DNA of 64,000 nucleotides, taken from positions 12,933,463 through 12,997,462 of the forward strand of contig CM048554.1 in the NCBI GenBank assembly GCA_026413225.1, given 5' to 3'. Positions within the stretch are counted from its first letter, which is position 1. Each line of letters begins with the position of its first letter. The translations under genes and the position numbers were made by a program. Positions 36,771-51,300 of the stretch are shown one piece after another. The notes under the pieces were generated by a model. It ran no database searches. It was not told where the DNA came from and saw only the letters and a program-made list of their open reading frames with translations. Source of the DNA: Otis tarda (Eukaryota > Chordata > Aves > Otidiformes > Otididae).

Positions 36771-39700
36771 AAAATCCAGCACAAAAGAACCAAGAATCTG
36801 GCTTTATATAGGTATAAATCTCTTTATGTAACAAAACCAGCAATAAAAATCTAGTTGATTCTAAGTCCCAGTGAAATTTACTTGTCTGCTAGTTAAAGTC
36901 CACTTCCTCCATGCTTCGACTGTGTTTGTTAAGCTTTGTTTACCTTTTATTATATACAGGGCTTACCACTGATAGTTCCACACAGTGCCTTAGCTTCTTC
37001 TGGTAATGTTCTGTTCTCAGATGTTTATAGTTTTGCCAGCTTTTAACTACTTGTATTGGACTTTTTCATGTTTGGTCTCTGCCATGGCTGTTTTCCTTCC
37101 CCCTCCTTGGAAAAGCTGAGCAGTTATTTTTACAGTTGTTTAAGAACATGGTTTGTAAAGTATAGGCCACATTGGCCATGTTACTTCTGACCATGTTTTT
37201 CTAAAGATTGTAACTCTCCTTCACTGAGGTAAAAATTTCAAATGCATTGTCAGGAGATTAAAAAGAAAAGTTATCCCAGTGAAAATCTATCCAGATTCAG
37301 GCTCTAGAGAAATCTCGGAGAACTGCATGGTAGATACTAGCCCTTAACTTGCCTGGGTTCCAGTTTTCCCATGCATGGTCATCAGCATTACTGAGCTCCC
37401 AGCACAGTTTTAAAGCCACAAATAGCTTAGGGAGGAATACAGGCTCTGTAATTAAAGTCCAATTTATCTCAGATGATGACAGGGCTCTGTAACATACTAT
37501 ATTTGCAGAACTGCAGATCTAGTGCAACTTCACAACCTTTAACAGCATTGTTTTAATGTAGCTTTATGTGGATTTCAGATTTTTAAGAAGTTAATGTAGG
37601 CAAAGGATACTCTCATATGGATCTGGTTAATTCACATTATAGATCACACTGGAATTCAACTTCATACCAGTTTAACTAAAATGGAATTAATTCACATGTC
37701 ACCTTCCTAAGAGGTAACTCTAGTGTGACTGTAACTCTTTTCAGTGTTTAAGTATGCTGAACGTATTAGAAATCCGAAACTTAAATTTTTGTCTCAACTC
37801 AAACCATAATGAAAAGAAGCATTACAGTTGTTACACTGGGATTTTTTTGGTTGATTGGGTTTTTTTTTTTGGAGGGAAGGGTGTTTATTTTTTAAGCTAT
37901 GGAGCTCCTCCAAGTTTGAGCTGGTAAAATTAAGTGTGGTCCATTTAATGTATTCTTTTTAAAAGGTGTTCTTGGGATGTGTAGAATGAAGTATCCTATT
38001 TTCTGGAAGACACCTTATATATAGAATTACACAGAAGAATTTTGGTAGATATATGAGTAATTTCTGGGCATAGGTTAGTATTTCTACATGTATCTGTACC
38101 TTATCGTGCCTTTTTCTTTTTTCCCTTCCTGAAATCAGGGCAAACTGCCCAGGCTGAGACTTGGCCCACTTAAATTTAACAAGAATATAATAAGCTTGGA
38201 AAAACTATTTTTTTTTTCTTCTGCCACCTAGGAGACATTGTACTATCAGAAAAACTAAGGGCCAGATTTTTCCCTTGGATTTGCTTGCACAGGTTTTCAG
38301 AAGGCAAAGAGGCCAGATTCTGACAATGGCAGTGACTTCTGACTTGCAGAGAGTTTCCTGACCCTATGGCACTTCCATTCCCATAGCAAAAAGCTAAGAT
38401 ATAATGGAGCCAAGCCTTCTGTTAATGCATAGTGGTAAGCTCATCTGTTTCCAAAAAGAATTTGAGGTTCTAAGTCATTTAAGACAAAGCCTGTATTGGG
38501 TAGCCTGCTGGCCTCAGGAACCTCAATGGTCATTACCTCAGCTGGCAAAGATTAGTAACAATTTACTCTATTCAAGCATCTGAGCCAAAGTCCCACCAAC
38601 AGCAGGAAAAAAAGCCTCTAAACCAAAAGCTGATTCTCAGCTGGTGTTAACTGGAGTAACTTTGCTGGCAGTATGTGTGTTAACACATCTGTGGCCCCCA
38701 TGTCAAGAAATCTGAATACTTCTTTGACATAACTGAAGAACACATCTTAAAGCTTAGGTTATTGAAAAGCATCTGGAAAATGTACCAGCCAACCACGAGC
38801 TTAGAAGTTTGCCATTTTTCCCTATTTAGTGTATCAGATACTTGCTTATTTTAGTAGGTTAGCTTACTTGTGTAAGTTTGAAAGGCAAGCATTTTTCAGT
38901 TTGATTACAGCAAAATAGAGAAGCTTGTAAATTCTCATGTCTAATTACCTTTGTGTTTAAAGGCCATTTAATCTCTTTTTTAGTCTTTCAGCTGCTTTTC
39001 CTATGTCCACCTTCAACATAATTTAACTGGGTGGCTCTCCTTCTGCCTCTGAAATTAGATCAAATGAAACAAATACTGCCAGAAATTCTTCTGAGCTTCT
39101 GAGAAGTTTGCACTCCTTGGGCACATCTGTGTGATATTACCTAAATGACACTAATTGCTACAAAAACAAGATTATTAAAACAGGGAGAACATCTTATAGT
39201 AGGCTAATTACTTTAAATTAAAAGGGAAGGTGAACAGCATATATATCCCTTGAAACCAATATGTACCATTGAACTCCTTTGCAGGATTTGCACAGTGTTT
39301 CTCTCCAGAGTCCTCTGCATCCCTCCTGAATGGGCAGCACTCCTGCCTCCCATCCATCTATCCATACATAACACAATAAACTAGATGTTTGTTCCTTTAA
39401 CTACTTAATACATCTCAGGAATAAGTGGTTGACTCAAAGTTATAATACTATAGCTAGATTTTATCCTGCATAGAATATAATCACTGATGATATCTGCTTT
39501 GGTATGGGTTCCCTTGTTTAAATACATAGGTGCATCATGCATGGTTCAAGCAAACACAGCAGCCAGGTTAAACAGCTCTCCAAAAGACTTATTTGCCTTT
39601 TTTATTTTCCTTCCTTTTTTTTTTTTAATTTTTAATTTAAATGTAACAAAACTCATCCCTTGATTCAGCTGTTACTTGCTTCACTCACCACTGCACTTCC

Positions 39701-41142
39701 AGGCTGAGAAGCTTAAAGGACACCATTTTTTTGCACCTCACAATAACCCACCCAGAGGCCATGGCCACCACCTAACCTCTGCCCCTTCCTCCCCTCAGCA
39801 AAACCTTTTCACACTCTAAAGGTACACAAGACATCTTGAATTTGGTGAAAATCTTGTGTGTGCTTCTTTTCTCCCATCTCTGTACTCACCCAGAGACTGA
39901 AGCCTACAGCTCACCTCTCTGCATTACCCAAGGCAGCTACAGCCTCTGCCATTTTGTGGTCAGTCACTGCCCAGCCCCAGGGCTAAAATGGCGCCGCTGG
40001 CACCTGGTGGGACTAATCTCACATCAGTATGGCTGTGAGGGGCTGTGTTTGCCTCTCAGTGTGCTTTGAGCTGTTCTTCAGCTCCTCTACAGGGAAAAAG
40101 GTAGGATTTACTTCTCCTTGTGCTTTGCATAGTTATAAAATGCACCTGTGTCACTTAGTAGTGGAGCAGCTCTGCAAGGAGGTGAAGTGGAAGTATGTTA
40201 TTAAGGAAATGCATTTAATACCTGAGGAGCTCCTTCCTTACAACCTCTGTTGGAGGTGCTGTGTTGCATATTGTTATTTTCCCACTTCGCTTTCTATGTT
40301 TCCTCAGTACATGCCATGGATGGGAGTGCTGTGGCAGGCTGCTCAGGGTGGCTTTGCCTGGGACGGCCCTATGGCTAACGTGGTGGCAGCTGTCGCCTCC
40401 TCCTCCCTGCAGGCAGCCTCGGGGGAGGCAGAGGCCGAGGGAAAAGCTGGTAGGGGAAAGCTGGAAAACAAATTTAGACGAGGCCCTTGACACATGGCGC
40501 CGGTTACACGCTCTTTCGGCAAATTTTAGCCTTGCTGTTTCTTTTCCACTTGGTGGCAGCAAAGGAGCATCAAACAGGCCGGAGGCAGCGGCGAAAACTG
40601 CTTTTGAAACATTAGAAATCGGCTCTTGAGGTTGAGGGACAGAAAAAAAAAAAAAGCGAACGGAAAAAGAATCCAAGCCTTTAAAATCTTTACAAATACA
40701 GAAATATTGCATTTCTAAGATAAGCGAAATGCTGCTCTGCCCAACAGGTAGTCATAGTTTGCTTTTCTTACAGTATTTCTTTTTAACAAGCCTGTGTAGT
40801 AGACTGCACTGCATCTTTTAACTTTGGCAGATCTTAGCAGCTTTTTATGAGCAACCAGTTAAATTTCCATATGCTGTGCTTAGTTTCTGTGTGATTTCTT
40901 GGTGAGATTTTTAAAATTATGTGGATATATGTGTGTACATTTATGTATACACATCATGTAATGTAATATCTATGTGATAGGAAAGTAAAACATTGATTTC
41001 TAAATTCAGCTGAGTTTATAGGCCTGTTTCTGCTCTCACACCTGTTTTACACTCATGGAAGGCTGCTATTGATGATGGGTTTGTTTCTAATTTACAATGG
41101 TGTAAGCAAGAGGCAGATCAGGTGTTTTATTCTTCCACTCAG
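36771..41142. other. Intergenic sequence, no gene seen
   Basis: AT-rich sequence with several T-runs (about 37860, 38210, 39615). A CpG-bearing GC-rich patch at about 39950-40640 stands out; overlapping open frames there of 122-165 codons on both strands have no recognisable domain. Confidence 0.55.
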
Positions 41143-41211
41143 GATCATAGAATCGTTTAGGTTGAAAAAGACCCTTAAGACATAGAGTCCAATGGTAAAC
41201 CTAACACTGCC
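41143..41211 (-). mobile_element. Short, older CR1 3'-end fragment
   Basis: GATCATAGAATCGTTTAGGT followed by TTGAAAAAGACCCTTAAGA and a CCTAACACTGCC end matches, on the minus strand, the 3' UTR of an older CR1 subfamily. Only about 70 bp remain. It differs from the other three copies in this window, which carry AATGGTTAG.GTTGGAAGGG instead. Confidence 0.85.
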
Positions 41212-44200
41212 TGATAGATTGCAAATACTGAGTGGAAAAGGACAGCATTTCTGGAAGGCAGGCTGGAGGACAGGACCGCCAGCTGGTGAAACAAGCCATG
41301 CTCTGTGGATTCTAAAGGCTTTGCACTTCTTCGGAAATTAAGTGATGCAGGTTACCAGAAGGGCTAAGCAGGTGTTGACTTGTCTTCCCTGCTTATTGCC
41401 TATCAGTCCTAGCTGGCATGATGCATCGTGTGTTGTTTGAGGTGAGCACATCTGTGCAGTGCCCCATTCAGATTAAAGCAGTATCCCTTGCAGTGGGAGG
41501 GAAAAGATGATCAAGATCTGCAGCCTTGGCAAGCAAAAGTGGATGTTCTGTTAATGGAAGGATGCTGGTTTTCACCAGCACAGGATGGTAGCCCCAAATA
41601 CCTTCTTTTAAAAATAACTTGATGTGGGAAGCTTTTTGAGGCAAGGTCTAACTTTCACAGTGTTTATTCTCTGCTTAGCATCTGGTCACTGATGATTTTC
41701 ATGCCTGTGCATAAACTAGCAAATGATCACATCACAGGTCCAAGAAACTTGTGTGTTAAGTCTTGAATCTTGCTTTCACTTATACCACTGTAAATCTTGG
41801 ATAGCTTGACTGATTCCTGTGGATTTACACCATTAAAATAATAAGGCATTTGTAAAGACTTATTTTAAGGGCTTCCTTAGACCTGAGGTTTGATTCTGCT
41901 TTGAAATAAATCAAGGCTGGCTCTAATGAAATCAGCAGTATTACATAGTTGTGAAATCCCAATGGGGGCAGTAGACCTTGTGTTCTGTTTTCCATTCGTT
42001 GAGCAAAACTTCTGGTGATTCACCCCTACTGCCCTAGTTTCCCCACAGAATTTAGGAGGAATGCAAAGTCAAGTCCTTTAGCTTCAGTCACAGCCCATTG
42101 ACACATGTAGTTACTTGCATATTGGCTATTCCTTTTTTTCTCTCCAGAATTTCAGCAGCATGAGTCTCTTTGAAGATTTTGCTCCTGAATCAGCCCATTG
42201 GTATAACATTACACTGACCGAGTCCCAAGATTAATTCCCTGTTTGTATCTCAGAGTGTGAATGCAAAATACTCAGCTCCCAGAAGAAACCCAGTAGATAA
42301 TGAATACTAGCTGCCAAAGCCTTTAGCATTATTTTTTTTTAAGAGAGAAACCAGATTATTATACACATTCATTGAGAAAAACGGATTTTTACTCTTTCTC
42401 CCCTTCAGTTTTCTTCATAAACAATATGTCTATACCTGTGCTGCCTCCTATAACACACCTCAGTAACACAGGGAGGGCATCAGATTAATTATAGGACAGG
42501 GACATAAAATCCTCCACTAGACAATGATGCTGCCTAGTCCTGTTAAAAAATTCTTTCAACATCCTTAACTAGTTAGGTTTGTTGGCCCCAAGAAAGTTGA
42601 TCCAGAATTGTATTCCTGTATTTAAGCTATTGGGTTAATAATATCTTTCTTATTTCAAGTAAAAATGTGCCCATGAGCAACTTAGAAGCCATTTCTTCAT
42701 GTACATAAGTACTACTTTCGTTTAAATACAAAGCCCACTTTTGCTCCAACTGAAGTGAATTTTCTCTGGTTTGGATTGATTACAATCTCTATTAATCTTG
42801 GGTCTGCTTTGTGATGGAGGGACTAGGACTGAAACTGATCTGTAGGTGCTGAAAATACCCTACTAACACTCCTTTGATCTCAAGACCTAAGCAAAGTTCC
42901 CAGTGACTTTTGCTTAGGTTTTGGCATTGTTAAGTTTCAAAATCCCTCAATCTCCTGGATCTGGAGGTGAGTCCCTGCCTTGAATGCAGATCTTAATTTA
43001 CCTTTCTACTTTTCATCTCAAGAAACTTTTCAGCCTCAACAGAAAGGTCCAGAACTTCAGTAAACACTGGATTGGGCCCATCATCATGAGTGATTGGAAG
43101 AAAGGGGAAACTAAGGAGCAAAACTTTTGAATGAGGCAGTTAGCTGACGGGGAATAGCAGTTTGCCATCTCATGAATGCTACACAGTGAGACTTTGCAAT
43201 GTTATCTACAGGTGGAGAGGCCTAACCCTCCTAAACCCCCTAAACCCTCCGGAAATGACAGCAAACAACCCTCCTGGGCTTGGATTCCAGCCAGTGGCAG
43301 AGAAAATAGAACCGGGAAAAGAAAAGATTAACTATTTTCACTCTATTTCCCTGAAAGGGCAGTTAAGCTCAATTCTGCTCTCTGAGGATAAGTCCCTCCA
43401 GGCCTGGGGTGCCCCAGTAACATTGGGTAGGCAGAACACTTTGCCACTGTGGAATAGGCTGGGTTTTTTTCCACAGTCCCTATGAGGCCATTGTTACTAT
43501 TGTCTGCTATCGACACACATGGAAACTTTTAAAAAATTCTATTAAATTAAATCCATTAAGGAGAGATTGGCAGCAACAGTTGAAGTGATATCATTTTGAT
43601 TATAAGTTTATTATGCCTTGACGATGGATGAGTCAAGGGAACAGACATTTTTCATGACAACACCAGGTTAGCTTGCTGGTTGTAGCTAAATATAATTTTC
43701 CAGCTCTCTTTGGTGTTTGTGGCAGTAAGACCTTTAAGTTTGAAGCTGCAAGTTCTGCTCCTATCACTGCTGGCTGAAGGAGCATTATATTGAATTTTGC
43801 CAGTTGCAGATTTAGACCTTCATGTATGGGGCTGTGCTGCAGATGGAACAGTCTTGAATGGAGAAGTTATGTTTTTCAGCAGCATTTAACCCAAGTTTTA
43901 GCTGAAAGCTGAAGCATTTTCTGCTTTAAAACAGTGCCCTAAGAAGCCTGAACCTTCTGGCCTAGAGGACAGGATATCTTCCTACATATATGTAATGGGA
44001 CCCGCACAGTTATCTGAGGGGAGGATGAGAGGGAATGGGTTTAGATGATCCCCCATGTGAGGGGAGGGGAAATGATGGTTCATGTCAGATGTGGTCTTTT
44101 TGCTGTGGCGGCCTTACTGATACTATGATTTTAGGGGAACTCTTTAACTTTGATTTTAGTGATAAATGTCAGGTAAGGCAATGCAGACTTTAGCATTGTC

Positions 44201-45308
44201 CTTGTTAGCGTAGCCAAGGCAAAGGTTTTAGTTGTGATACATCTCATTCATATTATGTTTCTTAATGTCTCTGTAGTCAGTATATGTTACAGTCTTTTCC
44301 CCTTCCCTGTGTACAAGTTTGAAGCACTTTCTTTTTGAGGGAATGACAGCTGTTTGGCCTTGCTTCAGCTTTTTTCAAGGACTGTCAAAACATCTGTCTG
44401 AAAAAGGTGAGAGAAGGTAATCCTTACATGCTGCTAGACCACCTAGAGTTGTCTTCTAGGTGCTATTGCTTCTCCTTGTGCTGCATGTCTAACCTGGCCT
44501 CTTGTACTTCCTGTGGATATTGTTTCATTGTGTGAGGGTATATCCTCTCACCAGCAGCCACTAGACCATCAAAAGTACTTCTGCGTAAAACTGAAAGCTG
44601 TGAAGAAGCCCCTTGTGGCTCTCCTGGCTCTGACATTTTGTTTCCACTCTTCAGATGCATCTTACTGTGTTGGGCTCTTGGTTGTGATTTAAAAAAACAA
44701 CAGTAACCCATTTCCTTTTCTGTTGGCTTTGATTGGTAAAAGTGTGAATATGGAAAAACATTTTGCTTCCGTAAGGCTCTTAAGGGTTTTTTCCATACCT
44801 TTTTTTTTGAGTGTGAAACCTTGTACCTTATGAATAGCTGATGTGTCTGAATAGCTCCTCCTTCTTTTACTTTGAGGAGGTTTACTCTCTGCACTGGTGC
44901 AGGGTGCAGGTGGGGATAAGTGGTCACCAGTGCAGTGTCTTGAAACAGGCTATTGTGTTGCACTAGATTTGAAGGATAGTAGTACATTTTTTTTCTATGC
45001 AAATAACAGAATAGCTATCTTAAGTTTTAATTTAATTGGCTACCAAAAGTGAGCCACAGAGCTTCTTACTGTCATTCACAGAAGGGATAGGATTGCTGAG
45101 TCAAGTCCTTCAAATCTATATGTCATAAGAGAAAACACTGCACTTATGGTTACTGGAAGATTTATCTTTTTTTATCTGTATTGTTCCTTCCTTTTGTTTC
45201 CCTTTGTTCTTATTAACAAATAAAAACCGATGATCCTAACAAGAAAAGGTAAATTCAGTTGATGTTTTCTGGAGATGGGGATGAAGGACCACAATCCTGT
45301 TCTTAAGC

Positions 45309-45357
45309 AGTCACTAAAGATGAGGTGAAAAGGTTTATCCGGAGCTCTTTAGTGACT
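45309..45357. other. Perfect 12-bp inverted repeat with 25-nt loop
   Basis: AGTCACTAAAGA (45309-45320) is exactly complementary to TCTTTAGTGACT (45346-45357). TCACTAAAGATG recurs in direct orientation at 45531-45542. Family and function are unknown. Confidence 0.7.
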
Positions 45358-48300
45358 CCTTGTCAAGGTGGGACCCCACTGCAGAGCAAGTAGTCAGATT
45401 TTCACTCTGTGTTTCAGACAAAGAATCACTGGGCCTCTCCAGATGCTTCTCCAGATTCAACCACTTGCTCTTTTTCTGTAAAGACTGACTATATTACAAG
45501 GGCTTCCTTTCAGAGGTTATTGCCTGAAGATCACTAAAGATGTTGTAATACTACTAAGAACATTACAAAGAAGAAAGTAAAGAATTAGGCAAGAAATACA
45601 AAGGAATGGAATGCATAACCACTCCTTTTCCTCAGTATTTACCCTGGAGTGTTCCCCTCAGAGATCATCCTATAATGTCAGCTGTGTTTACTCCTTGAGT
45701 AAATGTCTGGTGTCACTTTAATAAATCAGATGAACTCAGATATGAAGCCTGTCATTTGATCATTAAGATTATTTACTATAGGGTATGTACTTGAAATACA
45801 ATAGTAATGCAGACACACAGAAACGTAAACTCCTAAGCAGGAAAAATTAATGGATGAAGCCTGCTGTAGTATGTTTTAAGATAAAAGGATGTTGACATAA
45901 ATCAATCAATACTTAGTTTAGATCATTGTGGTGGTGTTTGATTCAGAATCTTTTGAGTCGATCCAAAATTGTACAGCTTAGTTTAAGCAGATTGACAGGA
46001 TAGATAGGGCTAATTATTATGAGCCATCTGTACATGACAGGCTTCTTTCAGATACTCTTTCCTGTACCAAATGCTACGAGATATAACTTCCAGCTCACAG
46101 AGCAGTGTAGGCAGCATGAGCTGTAGGTGTAGGCATGTTTACAACAGCAAAGCTGTGCTTTCCTTAGGGAATAGCAACGTGGTATTGCCACGTTATCACC
46201 TGAGTTTCTTCATTTCTCTTCATAGGTGCTTTACATTTTGTTGAGTTCATTTGCATCTTCACAATTAAGGTGTTCCTAATAGAGATATGTCCCCAGTTCA
46301 CTCCAGAGGTTGTAATTAGCGGAAAAGAATGGGGGCAGTAGGAAGATGAATAATACCTGTTTAATAGATTTTTGTTTATGTGCTTCTTGCTTTCAAGCTG
46401 CAAATACAGTACACTTATAAATGTTGCCAGCATGATTCTTGAGAAGCCAACAAACACTGACAGAGCTGGCAGCTCTAGGACTTTGCAGTACATGCTGCTT
46501 AATCCTGATTGAATTCCTCCATGGCTGAGCAAGGCTCAGAGCAAGTCCAAGGCTCTGACATCTAAACATGTAATGAGATATCATAGAGGGCCAGCCCTTG
46601 TTTCGAGGGAGGATCTGCAGGGGTTTTCTGACAGTGATCTGTATAAGATGTGATCTGGTGTGCACCCTGATATTGTTCAGAGGGGACAGTTTAACTGTGA
46701 AGGATTGTGACGTTCCTGATGACTTCTTCAGGATAAGCTTGAGTGGAGGACAATGGACTAGCGTGTGCATATTAAGAGCCAGACTTGCTCTAGGCAGCCT
46801 CTGCCTCTGGCAAGGCAGAAGGGGGACCTGCCTGTTTATTACAAGTGTTTCTCTCGCCACACCAGGAATACAATAGGACTTTCACCCTGTGATCCTCAGG
46901 TCCTCTGAAACAGCCTGGAGAAGTAACTGTAGAGCTGGGGTGAATGCTGTCTTGCTCACTAGATTTTTGTGAGGCCACTGGAGTGCAGTTAATGCCCTCG
47001 GGAGCTGAATTACGCCATGGATCTGTTGCCTGCAGAACCTTGCACGCTTGCAAGATCCAATTGCAGGCCTCAGTCTAAGCTGTATTAAGTTTCACGTGGA
47101 AGCCTAGTGGTTCAAGGTCTTGCGCCCTGGTGTAGCAAAGCTGCTAAAAATGTGCTTAGCTTTACACATGTGAGTAATCCCCACCTCCCCTTCCGTGAGG
47201 GGAGAGAGAAGTGCTATTACTCAGGGTAACAGAAGTCAGTGAGCAAAACACTGATGTGTTCTATAAAGAACTGATCTGTAAGCCCATCTCTATTAGCAGC
47301 ACAGACTAGTGTCCTAATGCATCTGTAATATGTATGACTTAAACAGGATTTGGTTGTTGTAACTAAGCTGAGGCAGGTTGGGGAGAAAAGAATTCTGTTT
47401 GGAAATAAAGCGGCTGAGGTGTTATCGTCTATGTTCTTCTCTTGACATTTTATGTTTGTAAAACATCACAGTTTGATTTGTTGATCCCATGAAATCATCA
47501 AGGGAATGAAATAAAATACTTGGAAAGATTGTTTGACATGAAAGCAGATTGTGTGAAATGTACTGGACTGCTCTGCTAGTCACTTGAAACAGTAAAGAAT
47601 TAAATAAATAAGAGAGAGAAAGGGTGGTGGGGAAGTGACACAATGAGCAGTGGGAAATACCATTCTGACTTTGTGTGACCTAGGATCTCTAATGATAGGC
47701 TTTTATCCCATTACATCTAATTGACACAGAACTTTATCATTAACAAGTTGAGAAGTATTTACTCCCTGAAATACTTGGGACATTATAGTGACTTTCTTTT
47801 CATGATGGGCTGTTGAAAGGACTATTATGACCTAGCTCACATGTAACCTGTGAAAATGATCCAGCAGTCTTCAAAGTTAGGCAATGTCATTTGTCAGAGA
47901 CTTTGCAGGTGTGACTGTTTCTACATTGTAATACATGATGGAAGTAAGTGGCTGGATTGCAGGCCTGTTGCCAAGCGTAATGCACATTCTGTGAGTGTCA
48001 CTGGTGCAGCATTGCATAAATCTTACTAATAGCAAGAAGTCTTGAAATGCATGATCTTTCTCTTCTAAGGTCAAGCAAGACTACTCCACAACTTAATTTT
48101 AGCCTTGCTGTCTCTGCAGTAAAAATGGTAACAGTCAACATTTGTTTTTCAGCGTCCTCTTTTGAAGGGTTAATTTTGAAGGGCTTGATTTAAAAAAAAA
48201 TATTTTTTTTTTTTCTATTGGGTCCATCCCCCCTGCCCTCTCCAAGAATGGAGTGAATTAGCTCTGGAAGAGGCTTTCTTGAATAAGAATTCTTTTTTTG

Positions 48301-51300
48301 TTTGCTCCCAGGCAGAGCATCACGTCAGAGCAGAAGAGGTGGCATTTCTTCTAGCTGCATGACTGGGGAAGAGAAAAATTTCCAGATAGCCAACAGTAGC
48401 TGAACCAGGACTTTTGTTGGGGTATTGCAAAGGTTGAGATTTGAAAGCTGCTGAAGTAACCTGCATACAGCAGTGTGCTGTTTGCCAGAGCTCTGACTAC
48501 AACAAACAGTGGTATGTTCCTTTTAGGGGCCAGATGTTTAGTTGGTGTAAATCACTGACTGTAAATTGATCAGAGAGATGCAAAAGGGGAAGAAGTATCT
48601 AACCACCTTCAGTTTGTCTGTCTTGTGAAAGACCTAGTCTTTTATTTATTGAAAATGATGCTTTCACATGGTTACTGTTTGGATTTGTTATCTGTACTTG
48701 GTCTCTCTGACAGAGCAAGAAAGCAAAACAATGGAGAGGGGTAGGCTGGATTCTTTGTTGTTGCTGGTATGCAGGGTTGATAGCCCTCTGTGCCATTTTC
48801 TGAATTGTTCAGTCAATTATACCCAAGCCTTAAAATCTTCCAAGCTTGAAGTGCTTAACATGCTTGTTTAAACATCCCATCTGAGGTACCTGGCACAAGC
48901 CAGTTCATAGAGAAACGTGAAATGCTCCTTACTCTTTTGCTTGTTTCTGCTACTGCACATTTTATGTCCCTCTGTATGATGTTGACTCTCCGAAATATGA
49001 CAGGAACAATTCACCATCTTGCTTTAATAACCTCTTTTGAGGGAACAAGGTAAGTACAGGTCTTCCCGTTTTTGATACTATTTATTGCAGTATTACACAG
49101 AGGGTGAGGCCAGTCCATACTTCTGTAGACTCTCATGTGACTGCAAATGCATGGAAGTTTAATTTTTGCTGAAGGCCTAAGCACTACACTTTCCCCCTTG
49201 GGAGTACAGCAGTGCCCTGTTGCACACATTTTGCCTTCAAAGTAATCTTTCTAAGATTAAACTACTTCCATAGCACCCTTGGTGCTAAATGCTGAAAGAC
49301 AAGGATTGATTTTGGAGGTATGTTTAGCAGGATCAGGTCTTATGTTGAAATCTAGTTCTTTCAATGTTACGTTGTCACATTAAAAATAATATATTTTTGG
49401 TGGTATTTCTTTGTATATGTTCACTAATTAATGTACCTTTTAAAGATTATTTTTTAGTTCAAGAAGGCAATGGATTCTGTTGTCCTGAATTTTATTTTCC
49501 TTTAGAGGGGCTGAAAGGATCTTCTAGGACTATGTGGATGCCTTGCTTTGAAAGAGTCATGAAGATACACCTCCCTATGTAGCCTTATTCTAGCTTGTAT
49601 AGTCCATAAGCTTAATTTGTATTTCTTAAAAAAAAAATTAGTATTATAGTTGGCTTTTAAGTAATATGGTATGCACCTTACAGGGAGACAAGTGAACAAA
49701 AATACTCTTTTTTGCTTTCTATTCCTATTTGCCTCATCTTTAAGAATCTTAGGCTGGAAAGAAAATTTAAAAGTTACAGAATGTGTCCCCTGTGGCCCCT
49801 CACCTTCCTCCCTCATTGGTGCTGAGATCGAGTTTCAAAAGAATTCTAGAAGGATATTGAATTTCAGGTTTTGTTTTCCCATAGCAGTGATTCTGGCCAA
49901 AAAGCTTTTTAATCAAAAGGACCAACTGTAACCTTGTTAATAACTAAGAAAACAATGGCCAAAAGGAAAAGACCTGCCAAAAGCTACAAGTCATTTCTGT
50001 TGGCAGAATAATTGGTAGATCGTTATTTTGGTTGAAAACAATGTGATTTGTATTTCTAATTTTGTAAAATTACTTAATTAATAACACATGGTCAGCAGTG
50101 TTGATTGCAGAGTGGCTCTTGACAGAGGAGACTTTGAAAGCAATGTTACAGGGGCAAAGGTAGGATTATGCAATACCTCAGCAAACAAGGCCATGACTGC
50201 TGTTCAGCAGATGATTCTGCTTGTCTTGGGGAGGTGTAAATCATCATGGTATCCCTGACATTGAAACACAAGTCATTGTTAAGAGGACAGTGGGGTATAT
50301 CCATGACCAGGGGATCATCAGTGGATTCAAACTGGGTTAATTCTGCTTGTGATGACAAGTAGATTGTTAGAGGAGAATGCTATTGCATGGTCGTGCATGG
50401 GAACTTTTGAGTATTGAGAAAGTACTTGGAGGGGAGCTATATAGTCAAGGAAATGTCGTCTAGAGAGTAATGATGGTTCTGCACAAGCTGTGGTGTTACT
50501 CACATTGTGTGAATGCTTAGGCTGGCTTAGGCGTCAGTATTTGTGTGCAGGCATGTTTGTGGGTGGAGAATGTGGGAGTATTAGGGGAGAAGGAAAGTGT
50601 GAAGCTACAGTATTTGCATGTAAGGAACACATGGTTCACAAGATCCTTTGTTACAGTCAAAAAATGGCAAAACTGTCCCTGTTGCTTCGCAACAAATGCC
50701 TTTCTTGCATTGGTTACTGGCTGCTGTGAGGCTGAACTTACAGCACAACTTCCCTCTTGCTTGTTTCTTTTGTGCAGTCTGCCTCAGTTCCTTCCCCTGA
50801 GGAAGCAAGCTCACAGTGAGTAGCAGGGGGGAAGAAGGGTGGGAGAGAAGGAAGCAGGATGCTGCAGTTTTACTTCTGCTGAAACCATACAGCCACCAAG
50901 AAGCTTGCTGCAAGTATCCAGAACGTTGTGGCTCTTAGCAGACGAGCACTCGTGGGCATCCTGTGTTATATACAGTACTTGATTAACTATTGTTTCACAC
51001 TGATGAAGGAGGTTGTTCTCTCCATGATTCAGATCCTCTTCAGCCCCATTTTCTGTAAACCTCTTCTTTTCTCATTATATGATCGTAATGATTTCCTTTT
51101 TGTAGAGTGCGTAGCCTAATACCTATGTACATTGAGTGCCAGGGCTTGAAACCATAATAAGCTGAATGCTCACCTTAGAAGCCATTATTCTGGTCATTAC
51201 AACACAGTTTATTCCTCTAGAGGACATTAACATTTGAAAGTGTGTCAACTAGAGTATGAAATTCATCATGATCATGAACCACCTGCCAACTAATTAGAAT

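Noticed and set aside
46176-46194. 7-bp stem AACGTGG/CCACGTT with 5-nt loop
   Set aside because: Too short to stand out from chance in 64 kb.
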